The notes under the pieces are model-generated. The model had not been told where the DNA came from. It saw only the letters and a list, made by a program, of their open reading frames with translations, and did not search any database. Shown piece by piece: positions 55,253 through 62,634 of a DNA stretch of 64,000 nt. The stretch is from Shinella sp. PSBB067. Lineage in GTDB: Bacteria > Pseudomonadota > Alphaproteobacteria > Rhizobiales > Rhizobiaceae. Numbering within the stretch: position 1 is the stretch's first letter; the number at the start of each line of letters is the position of its first letter. The stretch spans positions 62,001 through 126,000 of the forward strand of contig NZ_CP069303.1 of NCBI RefSeq assembly GCF_016839145.1, given 5' to 3'. Position numbers and translations under genes: made by a program.

Positions 55253-56022
55253 CGCCCACTCCAGCATGGTGGCGTTTGCCGCCCTGACGAGCCTCGCCGG
55301 GCGGCGTCTGCGCGTCACCCGGCCGCTGGCCATGGTCGCCACGGCGGCGGAGTGGTTCATCTCGGTTTTGCGCCATCCGCCGAACTCGTTGACGAGTTGG
55401 CGGACGGGGCGGCGCCGGGCGAATGCGTGTCGTGCCGGTGGACGCTGCGCGCGGGAGGAAAGATCGCTGGAACTCCGGCTTGTCCCCAGCAAGGGCGATC
55501 CGCAGTCGCCTGGTGTCCTGCCCTGCGATACGGGGCGGCGAACTTGCCATCCGGTTCGACCTGCACGGACGGATCGGTGACGGCCCGGTGCCCGCGGTCA
55601 CGCCCGAGCCCTTCGGCGGCCCGGCGACCAGCCATGCGATGGGCCCGACCGTCACCAGCGGAACCACCCGGCGCTCCTACTCGTCGCTGGCAGCCTGCCT
55701 GGGTCACAATCGCCTCGCCGCCCAATCGCGGCTCATCCCGAAATCCGCTGCGAACCAGAAGACTTCCCTTGCTGCGATTGCCGCCGGTATCGCCGACCGC
55801 CTTTTGATTTTCGGCATCGGCGGCCGTCCTTTCCTTTCGGGCAGGTCGGCCGCAAGGCTTCCGCACGTCGCTTGCGAATGACGCATGACGCTGGCGGGCG
55901 CAAGAAAGCGGCCGCAGCCGTGGGCGAGAAACATACCTCGGTATTTCCTCCTGAACCGTCTTGACGGCGGGGATGTGCGATGATTGGATAATTGGATACA
56001 AAAATCCAATCCGGTTCACCTC
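55253..56022. other. Gene-free stretch before GntR gene
   Basis: About 770 bases without a supported gene. High GC leaves several overlapping frames open on both strands (for example 55423-55881 plus and 55215-55667 minus), but none has a ribosome site, a domain motif or normal composition. It looks like decayed coding DNA. The last ~60 bases are an AT-rich promoter with a TTGACG at 55961 and the GntR operator. Confidence 0.55.
55983..56010. promoter_or_regulatory. GntR autoregulatory operator candidate
   Basis: ATTGGATA is repeated head to tail at 55983-55990 and 55991-55998. The second copy is the left arm of a perfect inverted repeat, ATTGGAT (55991-55997) with ATCCAAT (56004-56010), six bases apart. 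It lies at the probable -10 (TGGATA, 18 bases after TTGACG) and 12 bases before the regulator's ATG, so binding would shut off the gene. Confidence 0.6.
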
Positions 56023-56697
56023 ATGCCCGCCAGCTTCTCCAGTCAGCCGAATGCACCCGTCACCGCGGAGGAGGAGGCTCATCGCCATATCCAGCAGGCG
56101 CTTCGGCTCGGGCGCTACAAGCCCGGCGAGCGGCTGATCGCGGAAGACATCGCCGCGGAGATCGGCACGAGCCGCATGCCCGTGCGGGAAGCCTTCCGGC
56201 GGCTGGCGGCCGATGGTCTCGTGGTGCTGAGGCCCAATCGCGGCTGCATCGTCGCGGGCCTGACGCTCGACGAGCTCTACGAGGTCTTCGAGATACGCTC
56301 CGTACTGGAGGGCCTCGCCGTGCGCCTCGCCATTCACCGTATCGACGAGGAGGTGCTCGACGAACTGGAGCGGCTGCTGGAGCGCATGGAGCGCGCCGGC
56401 CAGAGCGGCAGCAGCGACTGGGTCGTGCGCCACCAGGAGTTCCACGGCCGGATCTACGCGCTCAGCGGGCGGCCGAAGCTCATCCGCCAGATCGCCGCGC
56501 TTCATGTGGTGATCGAGCCCTACATGCGCATCTGGTTCGACTATGTCGACAAGCCGCTCTCCTCGCGCGAGGAGCACGCGGCGCTGATCGCCGCGCTGCG
56601 CTCGGGCGATGCGCGCCATGCCGAACAGGTGATGCAGGACCATATTCTCGGCACGGCGCCCATGCTGGCCGAGTTCGCGAGTCCGAGCCGGCGCTGA
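56023..56697 (+). CDS. GntR-family regulator, FadR/FCD type
   Basis: 224 residues from the ATG at 56023; a TTG at 55984 would put the operator inside the gene. Winged helix with IAAEIGTSRMPVREAFRRLAADGLV. The FCD domain has RHQEFHGRIY and EHAALIAALRSGDARHAEQVMQDHI, the His/Asp metal-site pattern. It directly precedes the amino acid importer and gamma-glutamyltransferase genes, which it probably represses until a gamma-glutamyl or amino acid ligand appears. Confidence 0.9.
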   Translation: MPASFSSQPNAPVTAEEEAHRHIQQALRLGRYKPGERLIAEDIAAEIGTSRMPVREAFRRLAADGLVVLRPNRGCIVAGLTLDELYEVFEIRSVLEGLAVRLAIHRIDEEVLDELERLLERMERAGQSGSSDWVVRHQEFHGRIYALSGRPKLIRQIAALHVVIEPYMRIWFDYVDKPLSSREEHAALIAALRSGDARHAEQVMQDHILGTAPMLAEFASPSRR

Positions 56698-56787
56698 CGC
56701 CGGCCGGTGACAGGCCCGAAGCCCGGAGGAATGCCGGGCGCGGGCGGGGAACAGCCGCTCGGCGGCACGACAGACAGAGGAAAGTCC

Positions 56788-57639
56788 ATGACGCAGCGTC
56801 GCATGGTCGCGTTGGCGGCCGCCTTCAGCATGCTCGGTTTTGCCCCGGCCGTCCTCGGCCAGGATGCGCCAAGTGCCATTACCATCGCCACCGAGGGCGC
56901 CTACGCCCCCTGGAACTTCACGACCGCCGACGGCAAGCTCGATGGCCTCGAGGTCGAGCTCGCCAACGACCTGTGTGCCCGGATGAAGATCCAGTGCACC
57001 ATCGTCGCCCAGGATTGGGATGGGCTCATCCCCTCGCTGACCGTCGGCAAGTTCGACGTGATCATGGCCAGCATGTTCATCACGCCGAAGCGGCTGGAGA
57101 CCATCGCCTTCACCCAGCCCTATGCGGTTGATCCGTCCGGCTTCGCCGCCGCGAAGGACAGCGACCTCGGCAAGCTCGGCCTCGCCGCCGAGCGGTTCAA
57201 GCTGGAGGACGAGGCCGCCACCGCCGCCGCGGTCGAGAAGATGAAGCCGCTTCTCAAGGGCAAGGTGATCGGCGTCCAGGCGGCCACCACCAACCTCGAA
57301 TTCGTGAAGAAATATTTCGGCGATACCGTGGAGATCCGCGAATACAAGACGACCGAGCAGCACGATCTCGACCTGGCGGCCGGGCGCATCGATGCCCTCT
57401 TCGCCCAGCAGACGGCGCTTTCGGCGACGCTTGCAAAGCCCGAATTCGCCGAGTTCACGCTGGCTGGACCGGGCTTCGTGGGCGGCATTTTCGGCCTCGG
57501 CACGGGGGCCGGCCTGCGCAAGGAGGATACCAGGCTCAAGGAGATGCTGAACGCGGCCATCGACGGCGCGATCGCCGATGGCACGATCAAGCGTATTTCC
57601 GAAAAGTGGGTCAAGACGGACGTGACGCCGGTCAAGTAG
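56788..57639 (+). CDS. Amino acid ABC transporter periplasmic binding protein
   Basis: 283 residues from the ATG at 56788 (AGAGGA upstream). The signal peptide ends near VLGQDA. It is an SBP_bac_3 protein of the lysine/arginine/ornithine/octopine type: ITIATEGAYAPWNFTTADGKLDGLEVELANDLC and DGLIPSLTVGKFDVIMASMFITPKR. The Arg that normally holds the ligand carboxylate (often ITPER) is kept as KR. It is followed by two permease genes but no ATPase gene. Confidence 0.9.
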   Translation: MTQRRMVALAAAFSMLGFAPAVLGQDAPSAITIATEGAYAPWNFTTADGKLDGLEVELANDLCARMKIQCTIVAQDWDGLIPSLTVGKFDVIMASMFITPKRLETIAFTQPYAVDPSGFAAAKDSDLGKLGLAAERFKLEDEAATAAAVEKMKPLLKGKVIGVQAATTNLEFVKKYFGDTVEIREYKTTEQHDLDLAAGRIDALFAQQTALSATLAKPEFAEFTLAGPGFVGGIFGLGTGAGLRKEDTRLKEMLNAAIDGAIADGTIKRISEKWVKTDVTPVK

Positions 57640-57652
57640 GTGCGGGCGGGCC

Positions 57653-57683
57653 CCACCCGGCGGACGGCGTGTCCGCCGGGTGG
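57653..57683 (+). promoter_or_regulatory. Intercistronic hairpin after binding-protein gene
   Basis: A perfect 13-bp stem: CCACCCGGCGGAC pairs with GTCCGCCGGGTGG around a 5-base loop, 13 bases after the binding-protein stop and before the first permease. It is the strongest of the six such hairpins in the window. Confidence 0.75.
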
Positions 57684-57706
57684 CGTGCAGGAAGGCGTGG
57701 ACGTCC

Positions 57707-58420
57707 ATGGTCAATGCAGCGCATATTCTCGGCTTCGGCGAAGGCGGCTGGGGCGCCGCCCTCCTGGCGGCGGCGGGCGTCACGCTCGCCCTTTCGCTTC
57801 TCGGCTTCCTGCTCGGCGCCGTTTTCGGCGCGCTGGCCGCTGCCGCCCGCCTGTCATCCTCGCGGGTCCGGAACTGGCTGGCCGGCGTCTACGGCACGGT
57901 GTTCCGCGGCGTTCCCGATCTCTTGACAATCTACCTGTTTTACTACGGCGGCAGCGTCGCGCTGACGGCGACCGGCAGGCTGTTCGGCGGCGCGGGCTTC
58001 GTGGGGTTGCCGTCCTTCGCCACCGGCGTCCTCGCCCTCGCGATCATTTCCGGGGCCTATCAGGCGGAGGTCTATCGCGGGGCCTATCTCGCCGTCGACC
58101 GCGGCCAGTTCGATGCCTGCAAGGCGCTCGGCCTTTCGCAGTACCGCGCGTTGCGACTCGTCATCGTGCCGCAGCTCATGCGTCATGCGCTGCCGGGTCT
58201 CGGCAACATCTGGCAGCTCGTATTGAAGGATTCCGCGCTGATCTCGGTGATCGGCCTCGTCGAACTGATGCGCCAGGCGCAGATCGGCGCCGGATCGACG
58301 CGCGAACCCTTCGTCTTCTACATCGCGGCCGCCGCGCTCTATTTCCTGATCGCCGGCGTGACCGGCCTCGCCTTCCGGTGCGGCGAGGCGCGGGCATGGC
58401 GGGGAACGGTGCCCGCATGA
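57707..58420 (+). CDS. Polar amino acid ABC transporter permease
   Basis: 237 residues from the ATG at 57707. PAAT-type permease with about five spans (GTVFRGVPDLLTIYLFYYGG; GAYQAEVYRGAYLAVDRGQFDACKALGLSQYRALRLVIVPQ, the cytoplasmic coupling loop). It resembles HisQ/OccQ-like subunits. It overlaps the next permease gene by ATGA. Confidence 0.9.
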   Translation: MVNAAHILGFGEGGWGAALLAAAGVTLALSLLGFLLGAVFGALAAAARLSSSRVRNWLAGVYGTVFRGVPDLLTIYLFYYGGSVALTATGRLFGGAGFVGLPSFATGVLALAIISGAYQAEVYRGAYLAVDRGQFDACKALGLSQYRALRLVIVPQLMRHALPGLGNIWQLVLKDSALISVIGLVELMRQAQIGAGSTREPFVFYIAAAALYFLIAGVTGLAFRCGEARAWRGTVPA

Positions 58421-59109
58421 TCGATCCCGGCTTCTTCGTCTCGATCGTCCCGGCATTGCTGGCGGGATTGCCGCTGACATTGCAGCTTGCCGGCACGTCG
58501 CTGGCGCTCGGCTTCGTGCTCGCCGTCGCGCTGGCGCTCGCCCAGCTCGGCGAGCATCCCGCAGTCGTCTGGCCGATCCGCGCCTTCGTGGCGGTCTTCC
58601 GCGGCACGCCGCTGCTCATCCAGATATTCCTGGTCTATTACGGACTCGGCCAGTTCCGCCCTGAGCTCCAGGCGGTCGGCCTGTGGTGGCTGCTGCGCGA
58701 GCCCTACTGGTGCGCCATCTTCGCGCTTACCCTCAACACCGCCGCCTATGGCAGCGAGATCCTGCGCGGGGCGATCCGCGGCGTTCCGCGCGGCCTCGTC
58801 GAGGCGGCGTCGGCCTTCGGCATGTCGCGCCTCCTGACGCTGCGGCTCGTCGTGCTGCCGCTCGCCTTCCGGCAGGCGATCCCGAGCTACGGCAACGAGA
58901 TCATCCTGATGGTCAAGGGCACCTCGCTCGCCTCGATCATCACGCTGATGGAGGTGACAGGCATCGCCCAGGGGCTGATTTCCCAGACCTACCGGGCAGT
59001 CGAGGTCTTCGTGGCGGCCGGCGCGATCTATCTCGCGCTCAATTTCACGATCATCCGGGCGCTAAACGTGCTCGAACACTGGCTCACACCCTATCGAGCC
59101 CGCGCCTGA
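58417..59109 (+). CDS. Polar amino acid ABC transporter permease
   Basis: 230 residues from the ATG overlapping the previous stop. The spans and coupling loop are typical (VFRGTPLLIQIFLVYYGLGQF; YGSEILRGAIRGVPRGLVEAASAFGMSRLLTLRLVVLPLAFRQAIP) of HisM/OccM-like subunits. The ATPase that should complete the importer is not encoded here; the gamma-glutamyltransferase gene follows after 18 bases. Confidence 0.9.
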   Translation: MIDPGFFVSIVPALLAGLPLTLQLAGTSLALGFVLAVALALAQLGEHPAVVWPIRAFVAVFRGTPLLIQIFLVYYGLGQFRPELQAVGLWWLLREPYWCAIFALTLNTAAYGSEILRGAIRGVPRGLVEAASAFGMSRLLTLRLVVLPLAFRQAIPSYGNEIILMVKGTSLASIITLMEVTGIAQGLISQTYRAVEVFVAAGAIYLALNFTIIRALNVLEHWLTPYRARA

Positions 59110-59127
59110 TCCAGGGGGAGGAACACG

Positions 59128-60720
59128 ATGCGCAACTTCGAGAAGCCGACACGGTCCATTGCCGTGTCACGCCATGCAATGGCCGCCACCTCGCATCCGG
59201 CCGCGACGCTGACCGCGCTGCAGGTCATGGAGGCCGGCGGCAATGCCATGGATGCGGCGATTGCCGCTTCGGCCGTGCAATGCGCAGTCGAGCCGGGATC
59301 GACGGGCATCGGCGGCGACTGCTTCGCGCTCTTCGCGCCGGAAGGGTCCGACAGGGTCGGGGCCTATAACGGCTCGGGCCGCACCCCTGCGGCGCTGACG
59401 CCCGGCTGGTTCGCCGAGCGGGGCCTCACCGAAGTCCCGCGCACGTCGCCGGGCGCCGTGACGATCCCCGGCGCCATCGACGCCTGGCTGCAACTGCATG
59501 CCGATCATGGTCGGCTCCCTTTCGCGGACGTCATAGCGCCGGCCATCCGCCTTGCCGAGGAGGGCTATGCGATCACCCCGCGCGTGCACCGCGACTGGCG
59601 GCTGGAGGAGACCCTGCTTGCGGCCGATCCGACGGCGGCGCGGATCTTCCTGCCCGCCGGGCGCGCGCCGAAGGTCGGCGAGGTGCACCGGCAGCCGGAG
59701 CTTGCGGAGACCCTGCGGGGCATCGTCGCCCGAGGCCGCGACGGCTTCTACACGGGGCCGGTCGCGGAGGACATGGTCTCCTATCTCCGCTCGCTCGGCG
59801 GCGTGCACACGCTGGAGGACTTCGCTTCGGCGCGCGGCGACTATGTGACGCCGGTCACGACGGACTTCCGCGGCTACACGGTGCACGAATGCCCGCCGAA
59901 CGGCCAGGGCATCATCGCGCTGCTCATCCTCAACATCCTCAGCCGTTTCAAGGCCGAGGGCGATCCGCAGTCACCCGACCGGTTGCATATCGAGATCGAG
60001 GCGACGCGGCTCGCCTATGCCGCGCGCGATGCCCGGCTCGCCGATCCCGACAAGGCCGACGTGCCGGTGGCGGAACTGCTCTCGGGCGACCTGGCGGACC
60101 GGCTCGCGGGGATGATCGACCTCGGCCGCGCCCTCACCGACCTGCCGCCCTTCGAGATGCCGCTTCATCGCGACACGGTCTACATTTCCGTCGTCGACAG
60201 GGATCGCAACGCCGTCAGCTTCATCAACTCGGTCTTCGACAGTTTCGGCAGCGGCCTCGTCGCGCCGCGCTCGGGCGTGGTGCTGCACAATCGCGGCCAG
60301 AGCTTTTCCCTGGAGCCCGGCCATCCCAATTGCGTGGCGCCCTCGAAACGGCCGCTGCACACGATCATACCGGGCATGGTGACGCGCGGGGGCAGGGTGG
60401 AAATGCCGTTCGGCGTGATGGGCGGCTACTATCAGGCGATGGGCCACGCCCACCTGATCTCGAAGGTGTTCGACTACGGCATGGACCTTCAGGAGGCGAT
60501 CGACCTGCCCCGGCTGATCCCGAAGCCGGACGGCACGCGGGTCGAGGCCGAGCACACGCTGCCGGCGGCGACCGCCGCCGAACTCCAGCGGCGCGGCTTC
60601 ATCCTCGTGCCCGCCGAGGACCCGATCGGCGGCGCACAGGCGATCCGCATCGACTGGGAAAACGGAACGCTCACCGGCGGCTCGGAGCCGCGCAAGGACG
60701 GGGTCGCACTCGGCCTGTGA
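59128..60720 (+). CDS. ggt: Gamma-glutamyltransferase family protein
   Basis: 530 residues; GGGGGAGGAA precedes the ATG. Substrate-binding segments MEAGGNAMDAAIAAS and GSTGIGGDCFALFA start the large subunit. Autocleavage would occur before the nucleophile Thr350 in HRDTVYISVVD. The lid/active-site GQSFSLEPGHPN and RPLHTIIPGM are in the small subunit. There is no signal peptide, so it acts in the cytoplasm, like family members that cleave imported gamma-glutamyl amides or cephalosporin-like amides. Together with the amino acid importer upstream, it suggests use of gamma-glutamyl compounds. Confidence 0.9.
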   Translation: MRNFEKPTRSIAVSRHAMAATSHPAATLTALQVMEAGGNAMDAAIAASAVQCAVEPGSTGIGGDCFALFAPEGSDRVGAYNGSGRTPAALTPGWFAERGLTEVPRTSPGAVTIPGAIDAWLQLHADHGRLPFADVIAPAIRLAEEGYAITPRVHRDWRLEETLLAADPTAARIFLPAGRAPKVGEVHRQPELAETLRGIVARGRDGFYTGPVAEDMVSYLRSLGGVHTLEDFASARGDYVTPVTTDFRGYTVHECPPNGQGIIALLILNILSRFKAEGDPQSPDRLHIEIEATRLAYAARDARLADPDKADVPVAELLSGDLADRLAGMIDLGRALTDLPPFEMPLHRDTVYISVVDRDRNAVSFINSVFDSFGSGLVAPRSGVVLHNRGQSFSLEPGHPNCVAPSKRPLHTIIPGMVTRGGRVEMPFGVMGGYYQAMGHAHLISKVFDYGMDLQEAIDLPRLIPKPDGTRVEAEHTLPAATAAELQRRGFILVPAEDPIGGAQAIRIDWENGTLTGGSEPRKDGVALGL

Positions 60721-61051
60721 CGCCGGCATCAGCAGCCGGTCGGACGGCGCGCTGGTCATCTGCCCGACAGGTCAGGAAGCGCATCATCCACATGGACCCG
60801 AATTTTCAACTTCGGCAGGGTGATGCGGATCGTCGGATCGGCGGCGACGCGGTTGGCGATCTTCAGTTTCAGCCGTTCGTTTCCGACGGCGATGTCGGCA
60901 ACATTGACGCTGCCCTGATGTTGTACGCCTTGTGCGACGGCGGCAAGGCCCTCCTCATCTCCTGCGGTTTGCCGCGCTGGGCGACACGCCCCGCGCTCAT
61001 GGCGAGCACGTCGTCGGCACAGGTCTTGCCGTCCCCGCGGACGATGCCGGT
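60721..61051. other. Intergenic region with probable gene remnant
   Basis: 331 bases between gamma-glutamyltransferase and the ribbon-helix-helix gene with no intact gene; the minus strand carries a possible ABC ATPase C-terminal remnant, described separately. Confidence 0.5.
60756..61048 (-). pseudogene. Possible remnant of an ABC ATPase C-terminal part
   Basis: One minus-strand frame reads VLAMSAGRVAQRGKPQEM, resembling the post-H-loop region of sugar/polyamine/iron ATPases (MxxGRIxQxGxPxEI). About 20 bases later a different frame reads GSVNVADIAVGNERLKLKI and ends at a TGA (60758-60756), resembling a TOBE-type tail. No Walker motif is present. The frame jump and missing N-terminus point to a decayed fragment; the family guess is weak. 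Confidence 0.3.
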
Positions 61052-61360
61052 CTACTCCGCGGCGACGATGTGGAACTCCCGCGCGCCGTCACATTTCTTT
61101 GCGCCACCCATGATGAAGATGAGACAGCTCGTCCGCAGCAGAGAGGCGAAATTCGGCACCGAGCCGTTGATTTCCAAAGCCTCGTCATAGAGCGTCGAAA
61201 GAAAGCGGGATGTCGATTGGCCTTGGCCCGCGGCCATCTCGTCGATCAAATCCCAGAAGGCCGCCTCGATCTGGATGCTCGTCGAGTGGCCGCCTATCCG
61301 CACCGAGCGGTTGACAGGCCGGTAACGCTGCGGGTCCTGGCCCGCAAACACCTCACACAT
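61052..61360 (-). CDS. Ribbon-helix-helix domain protein
   Basis: 102 residues. The central part, NRSVRIGGHSTSIQIEAAFWDLIDEMA, is a ribbon-helix-helix DNA-binding fold in which the SVRIGGHSTSIQI strand would contact DNA. TSRFLSTLYDEAL and FASLLRTSCLIFI are conserved in alphaproteobacterial members of this group, of unknown target. A GGAGGATAA site precedes the ATG. It is divergent from the glyoxalase-like gene across 213 bases. No toxin partner is adjacent, so it is probably a stand-alone regulator. Confidence 0.8.
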   Translation of the reverse strand: MCEVFAGQDPQRYRPVNRSVRIGGHSTSIQIEAAFWDLIDEMAAGQGQSTSRFLSTLYDEALEINGSVPNFASLLRTSCLIFIMGGAKKCDGAREFHIVAAE

Positions 61361-61573
61361 GGTTTATCCTCCGGTCTTGTTTTTATACGGGCGATTATGC
61401 GGCGGCCCTTGAACTTGGTCAAATCATCCTGTGTCGCCGTGAAACAAGAAAAATGCTTCGCGAAAAACTCCAGAAATTAAAATCCGCGTGCGGTAACAGG
61501 CTGCTACCTAGGACCGCGATTCCCGGCGCAATCTTCCTTCCACAAGTCGAACTGCAAGCAGGGGAAGGGCAGC

Positions 61574-61969
61574 GTGGCAAAGTCCATTCATTCGATGATC
61601 CGCGTTCTGGATGAAGACCGGTCCGTGGATTTCTACAACAAGGCTTTCGGGCTCGCGGTCGCTGAACGGCTGGACTTCGAGACCTTCACGCTCGTCTACA
61701 TGAGCAATGCCGAAAGCGAATTTGAACTCGAGCTGACGATCAACAAGGATCGCACCGAAGCCTACAATCTCGGCGACGGTTACGGCCATCTCGCCGTGTC
61801 GGTTTCCGACCTCGACGGCGAGCACGCCCGCATCTCCGGGCTCGGCTTCACCACCGGCAAGATCGTGGAGTTCAACCGCGACGGCGGCCTTCTCGCCCGC
61901 TTCTTCTTCGTGACCGATCCCGACGGCTACAGGATCGAGGTCCTGCAGCGGCACGGTCGCTTCAAATGA
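61574..61969 (+). CDS. Glyoxalase I-fold (VOC) protein, lactoylglutathione lyase-like
   Basis: 131 residues from a GTG at 61574 (GGGAAGGG upstream). The VOC pattern is seen in HSMIRVLDEDRSVDFYNKAFGLAV, FELELTINKD and GYGHLAVSVSDLDGEHARISG, ending in FVTDPDGYRIEVLQR. The metal ligands His7, Glu near ELELT, His in GHLAV and Glu in IEVLQ fit a glyoxalase I. It could detoxify methylglyoxal from triose metabolism. It stands first in a plus-strand unit with the dehydrogenase genes that follow. Confidence 0.85.
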   Translation: MAKSIHSMIRVLDEDRSVDFYNKAFGLAVAERLDFETFTLVYMSNAESEFELELTINKDRTEAYNLGDGYGHLAVSVSDLDGEHARISGLGFTTGKIVEFNRDGGLLARFFFVTDPDGYRIEVLQRHGRFK

Positions 61970-62026
61970 AAGGGCCGGCGGCCGGAGGAGGGCCGCCGGT
62001 CTCGAACGCAATGGGAGGAACCTGAT

Positions 62027-62557
62027 ATGACGACGATCTACGAGCAGCGCCCGGGGCTTTCCCGCCGCGAGCTTCTGAAGCGCGGCACGATCGGTGCGGC
62101 GCTCATCATCACGGGCAAGGCGGTGATCAGCCCCGACAAAGCCTGGGGCATGCAGACGACGGCCCTGAAGCCGGAAACGATGGCGACGCTGATCAGGCTC
62201 GCCCGGGATATCTACCCGCACGATACGGTTGCCGACCGCTTCTACGCCATCGCCGTGAAAGGCCACGACGCCAAGGCCGGCACGGACGCCGCACACAAGG
62301 AACTGATCGAGGCGGGCATTGCCGATCTCGACAGGCGAGCGGGCGAGGGCGGCTATCGCGGCCTCGGCTGGGAGGATGATCGCGTGAAGATCCTGCGCGA
62401 CATCGAGACGACGCCGTTCTTCCAGGCGGTACGCGGCGACCTCGTCGTCTCCTTCTATAACCAGAAGGAGCTCTGGCCGCATTTCGGCTACGAGGGCGAA
62501 TCCTATTCCAAGGGCGGTTACATCGCCCGGGGCTTCGACGACATCGAATGGCTTTGA
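62027..62557 (+). CDS. Tat-exported small subunit of a GMC dehydrogenase (gluconate 2-dehydrogenase subunit 3-like)
   Basis: 176 residues; GGGAGGAA precedes the ATG. The N-terminus has the twin-arginine motif LSRRELLKRG followed by a hydrophobic stretch, so the protein and its partner are exported folded. The rest matches the gluconate 2-dehydrogenase gamma-subunit family (LIRLARDIYPHDTVADRFY; TTPFFQAVRGDLVVSFYNQKELWPHFGYEG). It is the usual hitch-hiker partner of the FAD subunit encoded next. Confidence 0.88.
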   Translation: MTTIYEQRPGLSRRELLKRGTIGAALIITGKAVISPDKAWGMQTTALKPETMATLIRLARDIYPHDTVADRFYAIAVKGHDAKAGTDAAHKELIEAGIADLDRRAGEGGYRGLGWEDDRVKILRDIETTPFFQAVRGDLVVSFYNQKELWPHFGYEGESYSKGGYIARGFDDIEWL

Positions 62558-62634
62558 CGGCGGTCTGACGGAACGCGCCGGAGGAGGCGCGCCCGCGGCC
62601 TTGACGCCGACCGCACATGTTTCGGGAGGAAACC

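Noticed and set aside
55357..57783. An 808-codon open frame on the minus strand
   Set aside because: It runs antisense through the clear GntR and binding-protein genes, has no ribosome site or family motif, and its Arg/Ala/His-rich composition is that of a GC-rich shadow frame.
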